A stretch of DNA of 64,000 nt, from NCBI RefSeq assembly GCF_034058155.1, contig NZ_CP139148.1:1116001-1180000 (forward strand), given 5' to 3'. The notes beneath the pieces are model-generated. The model saw nothing but the letters and a program-made list of their open reading frames with translations. It searched no databases and was not told the DNA's origin. Origin of the DNA: Flavobacterium sp. KACC 22761 (GTDB taxonomy: Bacteria; Bacteroidota; Bacteroidia; Flavobacteriales; Flavobacteriaceae). Shown here piece after piece: positions 1-7,614 of the stretch (positions within the stretch are counted from its first letter, which is position 1; each line of letters opens with the position of its first letter). The position numbers were made by a program, and so were the translations under genes.

Positions 1-529
1 ATATAAGACGTTCTACACCTTTTTCGGCACGTTTTAAATATTTTTTTCGAATGTGTTTGTCGTCCATAGCGCCGTCAAGCAAAGTCGAAACATAACCTTG
101 AACTGTAAACAATGGTGTTTTAAGTTCGTGCGAAACGTTTCCTAAAAACTCTCTTCGGTATTGTTCACGAATTTCGAGCATTTCAATTTCCAGCTTTTTA
201 TCTGTGGCAAACTTTTTCACTTCTCGTGAAAGTGTTTCCATATCGGTTGTTATGGGCTGATTGATAAGAGGTGTTGATTCTAATAAAGAAACCTCATCGT
301 AAATTTTCTTTACTCTTCTATAAATGAAGCGTTCAACGCGATATTGCAAAACCAAAAAAGAAAAAATATAAACTGAAATAATAAATACTATTCCAAAAGC
401 AATTTGATGTTTTAATTGGTTTTTATAAAATAAAGACATCAGCATCAGCACAAATCCTGTCGAGAAAAGACTGATATACAATGCCGATTTTATGGCGAAT
501 TTGTATGTTTTTTTAAAATTGATTTTCAT
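1..529 (-). CDS. Sensor histidine kinase, partial (C-terminus beyond window)
   Basis: N-terminal 176 residues of a membrane sensor kinase that should phosphorylate the response regulator encoded just upstream on the same strand. Two hydrophobic segments lie at about residues 12-34 and 43-62, with almost no periplasmic loop between them, then a linker and the H-box NVSHELKTPLF with the phospho-accepting histidine at about residue 134. The catalytic ATP-binding domain lies outside the window. The ATG at 529 is the first start that gives a complete membrane anchor. The layout resembles PhoR-type kinases, but the signal cannot be told from this part. Confidence 0.9.
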   Translation of the reverse strand, partial: MKINFKKTYKFAIKSALYISLFSTGFVLMLMSLFYKNQLKHQIAFGIVFIISVYIFSFLVLQYRVERFIYRRVKKIYDEVSLLESTPLINQPITTDMETLSREVKKFATDKKLEIEMLEIREQYRREFLGNVSHELKTPLFTVQGYVSTLLDGAMDDKHIRKKYLKRAEKGVERLI

Positions 530-583
530 TGATATTATTTAATTCAACCATTACGATATTAAGAAAAATTAAGCTTAACTCAA

Positions 584-643
584 AAACCATATAAGAAATT
601 AAAGTTCATATAAATGTAATGAACTTCAATTTCTTATATGGTT
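584..643. repeat. Long imperfect palindrome between kinase and regulator genes
   Basis: Two arms of about 26 bases, one beginning AAACCATATAAGAAATT and the other its near-exact reverse complement, flank a 9-base loop. It sits between the end of the response regulator (719) and the start of the kinase (529), so it could trim or stabilise their shared transcript. A half copy of the same arm lies at 43204-43230 and a fragment at 22934-22945, so it is a dispersed repeat rather than a one-off terminator. Confidence 0.75.
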
Positions 644-718
644 TAAATTTTAACTGAGATTCGTTTTGAATTAAACCTTAGAATCTAAGCATCTTAGGAC
701 CTTAGCGTCTTAAAAGGA

Positions 719-1402
719 TTATACTTCAAATTTGTAGCCTACTCCTTTTATGGTTTTAAAAAGGTCTTCGCCAATTTTTTCACGAAGTTTTCTGATGTGA
801 ACATCGATTGTTCTTCCTCCAACTACCACTTCATTGCCCCAAACTTTATCAAGAATTTCATCTCTTTTGAAAACTTTTCCTGGTTTAGAAGCCAACAAAT
901 AGAATAGTTCGAATTCTTTTCTTGGCAAAGCAATTTCGACATTGCCTTTTATGATTTTGTATTCTTCACGATTAATTTCGATTCCGCCAACATTTATAGT
1001 ATCCGTAACGATTTCTTGTTCTTTTAACCTTCTTAACAAAGCCTTTACTTTGCTGACCAATAATTTTGGTTTTATTGGTTTTGTAATATAGTCATCAGCA
1101 CCTGCATCGAAACCAGCTACTTGCGAATAATCTTCGCTTCTTGCGGTTAAGAATGTTATGATAACATTATTTAGTTCTGGAATTTTTCTGATGTGTTCAC
1201 AAGCTTCCATCCCGTCCATTTCGGCCATCATTACGTCCATAATGATCAATTCTGGCAATTCTTTCTGAGCCTTTGCTATAGCTTCTTTTCCGTTTGAAGC
1301 TGTTACAATTTGATAGCCTTCTTGAGCAAGGTTATAGCCAACGATTTCTAAGATATCTGGTTCATCGTCAACTAATAAAATCTTAGTTTGTGTTTTTTTC
1401 AT
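719..1402 (-). CDS. PhoB/OmpR-family response regulator
   Basis: DNA-binding response regulator of 227 residues. The receiver domain (about 5-120) has the acidic pair DDE near residue 12, the phospho-accepting aspartate in IIMDVMM at residue 56, a threonine at 86 and the lysine in ITKP at 108. A winged-helix effector domain of OmpR type fills about 130-227. I chose ATG 1402; the frame can be extended upstream to a TTG at 1432, but that adds ten residues not typical of the family. The partner kinase follows at 529. A phosphate role is suggested only by the Pho-box-like repeats at 4548; it is inference. Confidence 0.92.
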   Translation of the reverse strand: MKKTQTKILLVDDEPDILEIVGYNLAQEGYQIVTASNGKEAIAKAQKELPELIIMDVMMAEMDGMEACEHIRKIPELNNVIITFLTARSEDYSQVAGFDAGADDYITKPIKPKLLVSKVKALLRRLKEQEIVTDTINVGGIEINREEYKIIKGNVEIALPRKEFELFYLLASKPGKVFKRDEILDKVWGNEVVVGGRTIDVHIRKLREKIGEDLFKTIKGVGYKFEV

Positions 1403-1508
1403 AAATAGCAAAAATTGAGATTTGAACATCAAATTTTCATTAATATATATTCGATGTTTTTTATTTCACAGCGTAAAGATAGTAACAAAATAACTGTTAA
1501 AAATTACG

Positions 1509-1545
1509 GTTAACGGTAATTTAATCTGGTAACAATTTGATAATC
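1509..1545 (+). promoter_or_regulatory. Possible regulator-binding region upstream of TonB receptor
   Basis: The spacer between the divergent regulator and receptor genes has a run of GTTAA/GGTAA words. Two pairs lie exactly 11 bases apart: GTTAACG (1509) with TTTAATC (1520), and GGTAACA (1528) with GATAATC (1539). This resembles the cleaner three-repeat array at 4548-4576 but is degenerate, and the pairs are out of phase with each other. Confidence 0.35.
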
Positions 1546-1635
1546 TTAGCAACACAAAAACATAACAAGTGGCTAACATGAACTTTACAATGCGGTTCTT
1601 TCTTTGCACCAAAATAAATTAAACACAACACTGAA

Positions 1636-4440
1636 ATGAAATTCAATTTAAAATTTCTATTAATCACATTATTTATCTGTTCGATTTCGATCGCGCAAAA
1701 CAAAGGTACGATTTCTGGTGTATTAACCGATAAAGAATCTAACAATCAAGCACTTCCTTTTGCAAATGTTTTATTAAAAGGAACAAACATCAGTGCAAAC
1801 ACTGACATTGACGGAAAATATTCGTTGACTGTAAATCCTGGAACTTATACTATAGTATTCAGTTTCGTTGGATATGAAAATGTAGAAAAACCTGTTACTG
1901 TAAAAGCTGGAGAAACAGTTACTGTTAACCAAGTACTTTCATCAGGAAGCTATACTCTTAAAGATGTTGTTGTAAAATCGACAGCTAATAAAGAAAAAGA
2001 AACTGCTTTACTTTTAGACCAAAAAAATGCTGTTGTAATCAAACAAAGTATTGGTGCTCAGGAAATGTCTAGAAAAGGTGTAAGCGATGTTGAAGAAGGT
2101 TTGACAAAAGTAACCGGAATTTCAAAAGTAGGTTCAAGAGGAATTTTTGTTCGTGGTCTTGAAGATCGTTACAACAACTTATTGATCAATGATCTTGCCG
2201 CTCCTTCAAACAGCCCATATTCAAAAATTGTTCCCCTTGATTTGTTCCCAACAAACATTGTAGGTGTAATTGATGTTTACAAAACTTTCAACCCGAACAT
2301 TTACGGAGATTTTGCTGGAGGAACTTTTAATATCCAAACTTCAAAACCAACAAAAAATATTACTAAAATAAATCTTGGAGCAGGATATACAACTGGAAAC
2401 AGTTTCAAAGATTTCTTGCTTTCTGGAGATGCAGATACTGCCGCAGGTTTCTTCGGATTTAATGGAAAAGATAGAGAATTGCCAAGTTTCTTAGGTGAAA
2501 CTGCCGGAAGAACAACTTTCACACAAGATCAAGCATTAAACTCTGTAAGCGGAGACAAAGGTTTTAACGTAAGCAAAAGCAAAAGCCCGCTTAACTCAAG
2601 CTTCAACTTTTTGCACGCAGAAAAATTTGACTTAAGCAATAACCGCAACGTTTCTTATTTATTATCTCTTAATTTCGATAATAGCTTTGCAGTTAGAGAA
2701 GGTGTTAACAGAACACTACAAACGCTTGGTGATAAATACAACAATGATTTCATCAATACAGAATACCGTTTCAAAACGAGTACTTCGGCCTTAGTGGGTG
2801 TGAACTATTCAGCTGAACGATACAAATTATCTTTCAATACTATATACTTAAAAACAACATTAAACTCGATCTTAGATCAATACGGGGTTTTAAGCAATAA
2901 TGGTATCAACAATAACTTTATCCGTACAAATCAATTGGATAAAACAGATTATTTAAATGCGCAATTATTAGGCGAATACAATTTGACAGAAGATAAAAAC
3001 CAAACTTTAAAAGGTGGTGTATCTTATGCAAATACGAAATACGGTCAGCCTGACAGAAAATTCTACACTGGTACTCAAGAAACTGACAACCAAATCAACA
3101 CTTCTTATGGAGCAAACAATTTCTTACGTCAATATTTAAGTGTTGATGGCAATGTGTATGTTTCTGGATTATTAGAGTACAACTTAAAATTTGGAAAAGA
3201 AAAACAAAACAAATTGACTGTTGGTTATAACGGAAACTTTTCTAAAATGGAATCTTCTTACCGATTTGTTGCAAGTTATGGTAGTGCATTTTCATCAAAT
3301 GACATAAACAATATTGATAGCAAAATTAGAACTGACATCAGCAACGGTTCTGTATATTTTGCTGAAAGCTCAAACGCAACTTACAAAGTAAAACTTAACG
3401 AAAGCGCTAATGCAGGTTATGCAAACTTATTCTGGAAATTTGCTGACAAGTTTGAACTTAATGGAGGTTTAAGAGTTGAAAACACGATCAAAGAAACTCA
3501 TTTCAGAACTTTAGGTTCTTTTGATGATCCATTCAAAGTAAAAACATACAATAATCTTTATGTTTTACCTTCTGTAAACTTGAAATATCTTATGACAGAA
3601 ACGTCTAATATTCGTTTCGCAGCAAGTAAAACCTATACAAAACCAGTTGTTATGGAAGCTTTCCCGATCTCATACATCAATGCGGATAACACTTCTACAC
3701 AAGGTAACTCATTATTGAAAAATAGCGACAACTATAATGTTGATTTAAAATATGAAATATTCCCAACATCTAAAGAAATGTTAGCTTTTGGTGTTTTTGG
3801 AAAATATATTGACAATCCAATTGAAAGAACGTTTATTGCAAACGCTACGTCAGGAACAGTAACTACTTTCTTAAATTCAGACAATGCAACTTTATACGGA
3901 GCAGAAGTTGAGTTCCTTTTAGGCCTAAACAGAATTAGCGACAAACTAGAGCATTTCTCTTTTGGATTGAACGCTTCATTAATGTCAACAAAAGTAAATG
4001 TTGCCAAAACTTACGAATCTCAAGATGAGGATGGAGTAGTGACTGTTAAAAATTCTATCGAAACGCACCAAACAAGATCATTACAAGGTGCATCAGATTG
4101 GTTAGTGAACTCTGATTTGAAATACGAATTCAATTTAGGTAAAGATTGGACAAATACTATGTCTCTTGTTTATGGTGTATTCGGAAAAAGAATTTATGCA
4201 GTAGGAACAAACGGTCAAGACAATACTTATGAATTACCTGTATCTCAATTAGACTTTGTTTGGGGAAGCAAAATTTCAGACCACTTCGACGTGAAATTTA
4301 CAGCAGACAACTTACTAAACCCTGCAAGACAATTAGAATTTGGAAACAACGGAACAGTAAAAGTTGACGAACCATCTTTATTAGCAAACAGCTACAAAAA
4401 AGGTATAGGATTCTCAGTTAAAGTTGGCTACACATTCTAA
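1636..4440 (+). CDS. TonB-dependent outer-membrane receptor
   Basis: Outer-membrane receptor of 934 residues that should take up a ligand using TonB energy. A signal peptide (1-21, ending SISIAQ) is followed by a carboxypeptidase-like regulatory domain (about 25-105), a plug domain (about 115-235, with the conserved GIFVRGLEDRYN stretch) and a large beta-barrel ending in an aromatic residue (KVGYTF). No SusD-like partner follows; instead a beta-helix lipoprotein lies downstream, so this is not a classical polysaccharide-utilisation SusCD pair. It diverges from a two-component system that may control it. The ligand is unknown; phosphate-containing compounds are one possibility. Confidence 0.92.
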   Translation: MKFNLKFLLITLFICSISIAQNKGTISGVLTDKESNNQALPFANVLLKGTNISANTDIDGKYSLTVNPGTYTIVFSFVGYENVEKPVTVKAGETVTVNQVLSSGSYTLKDVVVKSTANKEKETALLLDQKNAVVIKQSIGAQEMSRKGVSDVEEGLTKVTGISKVGSRGIFVRGLEDRYNNLLINDLAAPSNSPYSKIVPLDLFPTNIVGVIDVYKTFNPNIYGDFAGGTFNIQTSKPTKNITKINLGAGYTTGNSFKDFLLSGDADTAAGFFGFNGKDRELPSFLGETAGRTTFTQDQALNSVSGDKGFNVSKSKSPLNSSFNFLHAEKFDLSNNRNVSYLLSLNFDNSFAVREGVNRTLQTLGDKYNNDFINTEYRFKTSTSALVGVNYSAERYKLSFNTIYLKTTLNSILDQYGVLSNNGINNNFIRTNQLDKTDYLNAQLLGEYNLTEDKNQTLKGGVSYANTKYGQPDRKFYTGTQETDNQINTSYGANNFLRQYLSVDGNVYVSGLLEYNLKFGKEKQNKLTVGYNGNFSKMESSYRFVASYGSAFSSNDINNIDSKIRTDISNGSVYFAESSNATYKVKLNESANAGYANLFWKFADKFELNGGLRVENTIKETHFRTLGSFDDPFKVKTYNNLYVLPSVNLKYLMTETSNIRFAASKTYTKPVVMEAFPISYINADNTSTQGNSLLKNSDNYNVDLKYEIFPTSKEMLAFGVFGKYIDNPIERTFIANATSGTVTTFLNSDNATLYGAEVEFLLGLNRISDKLEHFSFGLNASLMSTKVNVAKTYESQDEDGVVTVKNSIETHQTRSLQGASDWLVNSDLKYEFNLGKDWTNTMSLVYGVFGKRIYAVGTNGQDNTYELPVSQLDFVWGSKISDHFDVKFTADNLLNPARQLEFGNNGTVKVDEPSLLANSYKKGIGFSVKVGYTF

Positions 4441-4464
4441 TATTAAGAACACAATATACTTGAA

Positions 4465-4490
4465 AGCTCCAGATATCTGGAGCTTTTTTT
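4465..4490 (+). terminator. Rho-independent terminator after TonB receptor
   Basis: AGCTCCAG and CTGGAGCT form an 8-bp stem around ATAT, followed by a run of T. It separates the receptor transcript from the lipoprotein gene, so the latter needs its own promoter. Confidence 0.85.
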
Positions 4491-4547
4491 ATGGCTACAA
4501 TTTGCAAAGATTCACTTAACATTCTCTTCACATTTTAATCAATTTTT

Positions 4548-4576
4548 GGTAACTGTAATGTAATGTTCAGGTAACA
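4548..4576 (+). promoter_or_regulatory. Pho-box-like array of three 7-bp repeats, 11-bp period
   Basis: Three 7-mers sit in register with 4-base spacers: GGTAACT at 4548-4554, TGTAATG at 4559-4565 and GGTAACA at 4570-4576. Weaker matches continue the register upstream at 4526 and 4515. Seven-bp repeats every 11 bp are the hallmark of PhoB-type (OmpR-family) binding sites. The array ends 63 bases before the lipoprotein start codon. The binding protein is inferred to be the regulator at 719-1402. Confidence 0.55.
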
Positions 4577-4639
4577 CCTCAAAGAGATTAACATCCTAAT
4601 TTTGACAAAAATAAAAACGAATAATACAACACAAAAACT

Positions 4640-5833
4640 ATGAAAACTAAAATTCTTGCTTTAGCACTTGCTGCAGGTTTATTTTTTAATTCTTGCTCAA
4701 GCAGCGATGACTCAACTCCTGTTACACCTCCTGCTACAGGCGAAATTACAGGTCCTATCACTGCAAACAAAACTTATGCTTACGGAAACTACACTTTAAA
4801 AGGAATTGTAAAAATCAATTCAGGTGTAACTGTAACTTTTGACGCAGGATCTACAATCACTATAGACAAAGCTACCGGAGACAACGCTTTAGTTGTTTTG
4901 AACGGAGGAAAACTTATCATCAATGGAACTGCTGATAAACCAGTTGTGTTTACAGAAAAATCTAAAGTTCCAGGTTCTTGGGGAGGTATCATCATGTATG
5001 GTGATGCACCTGCAAAAGTTGCTGGAGGAGGAACTTCTTCAACTTCTGAAGACGGAAACAATATTTCTTACGGAGGATCTAACGCAACTCACAATGGTGG
5101 TTCATTAAACTATGTTAGAGTTGAGTACGCTGGTTCTAAATTAGCAGACGGTAACAAAGAAAACAACGCTTTCACATTCTACTCTGTAGGCTCTGGAACA
5201 ACTTTAGATCACTTAGTAGCTTACAAAGGTGCTGATGACGGATTCGAATTCTTCGGAGGAACTGTTAGTATGACGAATGCTATTTCTTACGGAAATACTG
5301 ATGACTCTTTTGACTGGCAAGATGGATGGCAAGGTCAAGCTAATACTAACTGGTATGCTTACCAAACTGGAAAAGGTAACTACGGAATGGAAATCGAAGC
5401 TTCTGCTAATGACAATGCTTTCGGACCAAAAGTTTCTAACATTACTTTAAAAAGAGAAGCTGGTAACGTTCCTGAAGGTGCAGACAACCAAGTTGATGCG
5501 TTCCAATTCAAAAGAGAAGGTAATGGAGAGTACAGCAACATCGTTGTTGATGGTTACGGAAACTTCACAGTTCCAAATAGCACAACTACTTATCAGGGTG
5601 CAGTAGTTAGTATTTTAGATGCTGCTACAAACGATCATCAAGTAAAAACATCTAAAATTAAAATTTTAAACATCAAAATTTCTAACACAACAAACATCAT
5701 CCCAATCGCTGGTGCTTCAACTTTTACAGTTGCTTTCCCAACTGGAACTTTCACGCCAAGTTCTACAGCTACTGGAGCTTCATTAACTGCTGGAGCTTGG
5801 GCAACTGTTGACGGTGCAAGCTTGATCAAATAA
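4640..5833 (+). CDS. Surface lipoprotein with beta-helix-like repeats
   Basis: Lipoprotein of 397 residues. The signal peptide ends in a lipobox FNSC with the lipidated cysteine at residue 19, followed by a Ser/Asp/Pro-rich linker. The rest is rich in Gly, Asn, Thr and short beta-strands (motifs such as VVLNGGKLIINGTADKPVVF), as in right-handed parallel beta-helix proteins. There are no catalytic residues I recognise. It follows the TonB receptor and may capture or present its ligand at the surface. Its own promoter region carries the 11-bp-phased repeats at 4548. Bacteroidota homologues are usually annotated as hypothetical. Confidence 0.8.
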   Translation: MKTKILALALAAGLFFNSCSSSDDSTPVTPPATGEITGPITANKTYAYGNYTLKGIVKINSGVTVTFDAGSTITIDKATGDNALVVLNGGKLIINGTADKPVVFTEKSKVPGSWGGIIMYGDAPAKVAGGGTSSTSEDGNNISYGGSNATHNGGSLNYVRVEYAGSKLADGNKENNAFTFYSVGSGTTLDHLVAYKGADDGFEFFGGTVSMTNAISYGNTDDSFDWQDGWQGQANTNWYAYQTGKGNYGMEIEASANDNAFGPKVSNITLKREAGNVPEGADNQVDAFQFKREGNGEYSNIVVDGYGNFTVPNSTTTYQGAVVSILDAATNDHQVKTSKIKILNIKISNTTNIIPIAGASTFTVAFPTGTFTPSSTATGASLTAGAWATVDGASLIK

Positions 5834-5858
5834 TTTACTTCGAACATAAATTGTTAAA

Positions 5859-5890
5859 AACATCCTAAATATTTAGGATGTTTTTTTTTG
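5859..5890 (+). terminator. Terminator after beta-helix lipoprotein
   Basis: ACATCCTAA and TTAGGATGT pair around ATAT, followed by a run of nine T. Confidence 0.9.
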
Positions 5891-5939
5891 GCGTAATTTT
5901 TGTAATTTTTTTTGTATATTTACGTATCAAATAAATGCG

Positions 5940-6281
5940 ATGGCAAAAAACTACTTTTATATTACATTCTTATTGGCTTTTTTCTTTACTGTAAGTGTTT
6001 CGGCACAAGACAGTAAGCAATTACCAAAACCTCAGGAATCTACTGCTTCTATTGAGGGTCTAAGCTTGTACCCTAACCCAGTTACCAGCGGAAAAGTATA
6101 TATTTCGACCAAAAACGATTTGGAAAAAGAAATCATCATCTTTGATCTTCTGGGCAAAAAAGTATTACAAACGCATTTAACTTCACGAGAATTAAGCGTT
6201 TCTGATTTAGTTCCAGGCGTTTATATCATCAAAATAAGTGAAGAAAATGCCTCAGCAACCCGAAAGCTCATTATTCGGTAA
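5940..6281 (+). CDS. Miniature T9SS type A sorting-domain protein
   Basis: Protein of 113 residues with a signal peptide ending near FTVSVSAQ (about residue 22), a short Gln/Pro/Ser linker, then a complete type A T9SS C-terminal domain: the LYPNPV motif at about 41, IIIFDLLGKKVLQ, LVPGVYIIKI and the terminal basic KLIIR. The sorting domain normally sits at the end of a large secreted enzyme; here there is essentially no cargo. It follows the receptor/lipoprotein genes behind its own AT-rich leader (a near -7 word TATATTTA lies about 20 bases upstream). Function unknown. Confidence 0.85.
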   Translation: MAKNYFYITFLLAFFFTVSVSAQDSKQLPKPQESTASIEGLSLYPNPVTSGKVYISTKNDLEKEIIIFDLLGKKVLQTHLTSRELSVSDLVPGVYIIKISEENASATRKLIIR

Positions 6282-6291
6282 AATATAGAAA

Positions 6292-6318
6292 AAAGCTCCT
6301 TGACGGAGCTTTTTTTAG
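6292..6318 (+). terminator. Terminator after mini-T9SS gene
   Basis: AAAGCTCC and GGAGCTTT pair around TTGAC, followed by a T run. Confidence 0.88.
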
Positions 6319-6443
6319 TTTACAGTGTATTCAATGTTCAGTTTTTTAGTATTCAGTCGCAGTTTACGAACTTTGTCGCAAGCTTTAAAACGAGACCGAA
6401 AACTGAACATTAAAAAACTGAACACTGAACACTAAAAAATAAA

Positions 6444-6451
6444 TATCTTTG
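6444..6451 (+). promoter_or_regulatory. Bacteroidota -7 element TATCTTTG for the LuxE-like gene
   Basis: The word matches TAnnTTTG exactly. It overlaps the TTG at 6449 that would start the longest frame, so transcription should begin near 6457 and that TTG cannot be the translation start. This sets the start at TTG 6464. Confidence 0.7.
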
Positions 6452-6463
6452 CAAAAAAAAGTT

Positions 6464-7444
6464 TTGATTACAGCCAACGATATATTCACCATTTCGAGTC
6501 AGAAACAATTTGAGAAAATAGCACTTAAAGTGTTTCGTTTTCAGCATGAGAACAATAAGGTATATCGAGATTTCTGTGACTTTTTAAATGTAAATCCGCA
6601 GCAAGTCAAAACCTTGAAACAAATTCCGTTTCTACCAATTCAGTTTTTCAAAAGCCACGAAGTCGTTTCTAATACCGATTTTCCTCAAGTAACATTTACC
6701 AGCAGTGGCACCACCGGAATGGTTACAAGCCGCCATTTAGTTACCGATGTTTCGCTTTACGAAGAAAGTTATCGCCAGGGATTTGCGCAGTTTTATGGCA
6801 ATATTGAAGATTACGTTGTTTTAGCACTTTTGCCGTCTTATTTAGAGCGCGACGGCTCTTCGTTAATTTATATGGTAGAAGATTTAATAAAACGCTCGAA
6901 TCAGCCTGAAAGTGGGTTTTATTTACACAACTACGGAGAACTTACCCACAAGCTAATCGAATTAGATCAAGCTGGACAAAATATAATTTTGATTGGAGTA
7001 ACTTATGCGTTATTAGATTTAATCGAAAAACATCAGTTTCAGCTTCAAAATACCATTATTATGGAAACCGGCGGCATGAAAGGAAAACGCAAAGAAATGA
7101 TTCGCGAAGAACTTCATGAAATTCTTTGCAAAGGTTTTGGAGTTTCTTCAATTCATTCAGAATATGGAATGACAGAACTTTTGGCACAAGCTTATTCTTT
7201 AGGAGATGGCATTTTTGAATGTCCGTCTTGGATGAATATCTTGATTCGCGATCCAGAAGATGCCTTGACTTATATAAACGATGGAAAAACTGGCGGAATC
7301 AACGTTATCGATTTGGCCAACATCAATTCATGTTCCTTTATTGCAACGCAGGATTTAGGCAAAAAATATCCCAACAACTCTTTCGAGGTATTGGGGCGTT
7401 TTGATAATTCTGATATTCGTGGTTGCAACTTGATGGTTCTTTAA
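6464..7444 (+). CDS. LuxE-like acyltransferase/acyl-protein synthetase family
   Basis: Protein of 326 residues in the LuxE / ANL-like adenylate-forming superfamily, which activates or transfers acyl groups. The glycine/serine/threonine loop TFTSSGTTGM (about residues 79-88) is the ATP-binding signature, followed by a METGGMKGKR stretch and HSEYGMTELLAQAY near the middle, then a RFDNSDIRGCN C-terminus. No luciferase or LuxC/LuxD genes are nearby, so bioluminescence is not implied. In Bacteroidota this family is often annotated simply as acyl transferase. The TTG at 6464 gives MITANDIF, the usual N-terminus, with an extremely short leader. Confidence 0.8.
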   Translation: MITANDIFTISSQKQFEKIALKVFRFQHENNKVYRDFCDFLNVNPQQVKTLKQIPFLPIQFFKSHEVVSNTDFPQVTFTSSGTTGMVTSRHLVTDVSLYEESYRQGFAQFYGNIEDYVVLALLPSYLERDGSSLIYMVEDLIKRSNQPESGFYLHNYGELTHKLIELDQAGQNIILIGVTYALLDLIEKHQFQLQNTIIMETGGMKGKRKEMIREELHEILCKGFGVSSIHSEYGMTELLAQAYSLGDGIFECPSWMNILIRDPEDALTYINDGKTGGINVIDLANINSCSFIATQDLGKKYPNNSFEVLGRFDNSDIRGCNLMVL

Positions 7445-7533
7445 AGGTTTAATCGTTGATTTGGTTAATCGTTTAATCGTCAAAATGATCAAATAAAAAA
7501 AAAATATATTTTTAACATTAGAAATTTCAAAAA

Positions 7534-7565
7534 AAATCCCAATAACTCTTCGAGGTATTGGGATT
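7534..7565 (-). terminator. tyrS: Terminator of tyrS (minus strand)
   Basis: AATCCCAATA and TATTGGGATT form a 10-bp stem, and on the minus strand the stem is followed by eight T. It ends the tyrS transcript in the convergent spacer. The loop closely matches part of the acyltransferase gene at 7365-7396. Confidence 0.85.
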
Positions 7566-7614
7566 TCATATATCTAAATTTAACTTTGCAAAAATCGATT
7601 AAACAATTAACCGA

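Noticed and set aside
1521..1745. 74-codon minus-strand frame over the TonB-receptor start
   Set aside because: It overlaps the regulatory spacer and the signal peptide of a strong gene in the opposite direction.
6464..7444. Bioluminescence (lux) locus
   Set aside because: Only the LuxE-like protein is present; luciferase and LuxC/LuxD are absent, and the family is widespread in non-luminous Bacteroidota.
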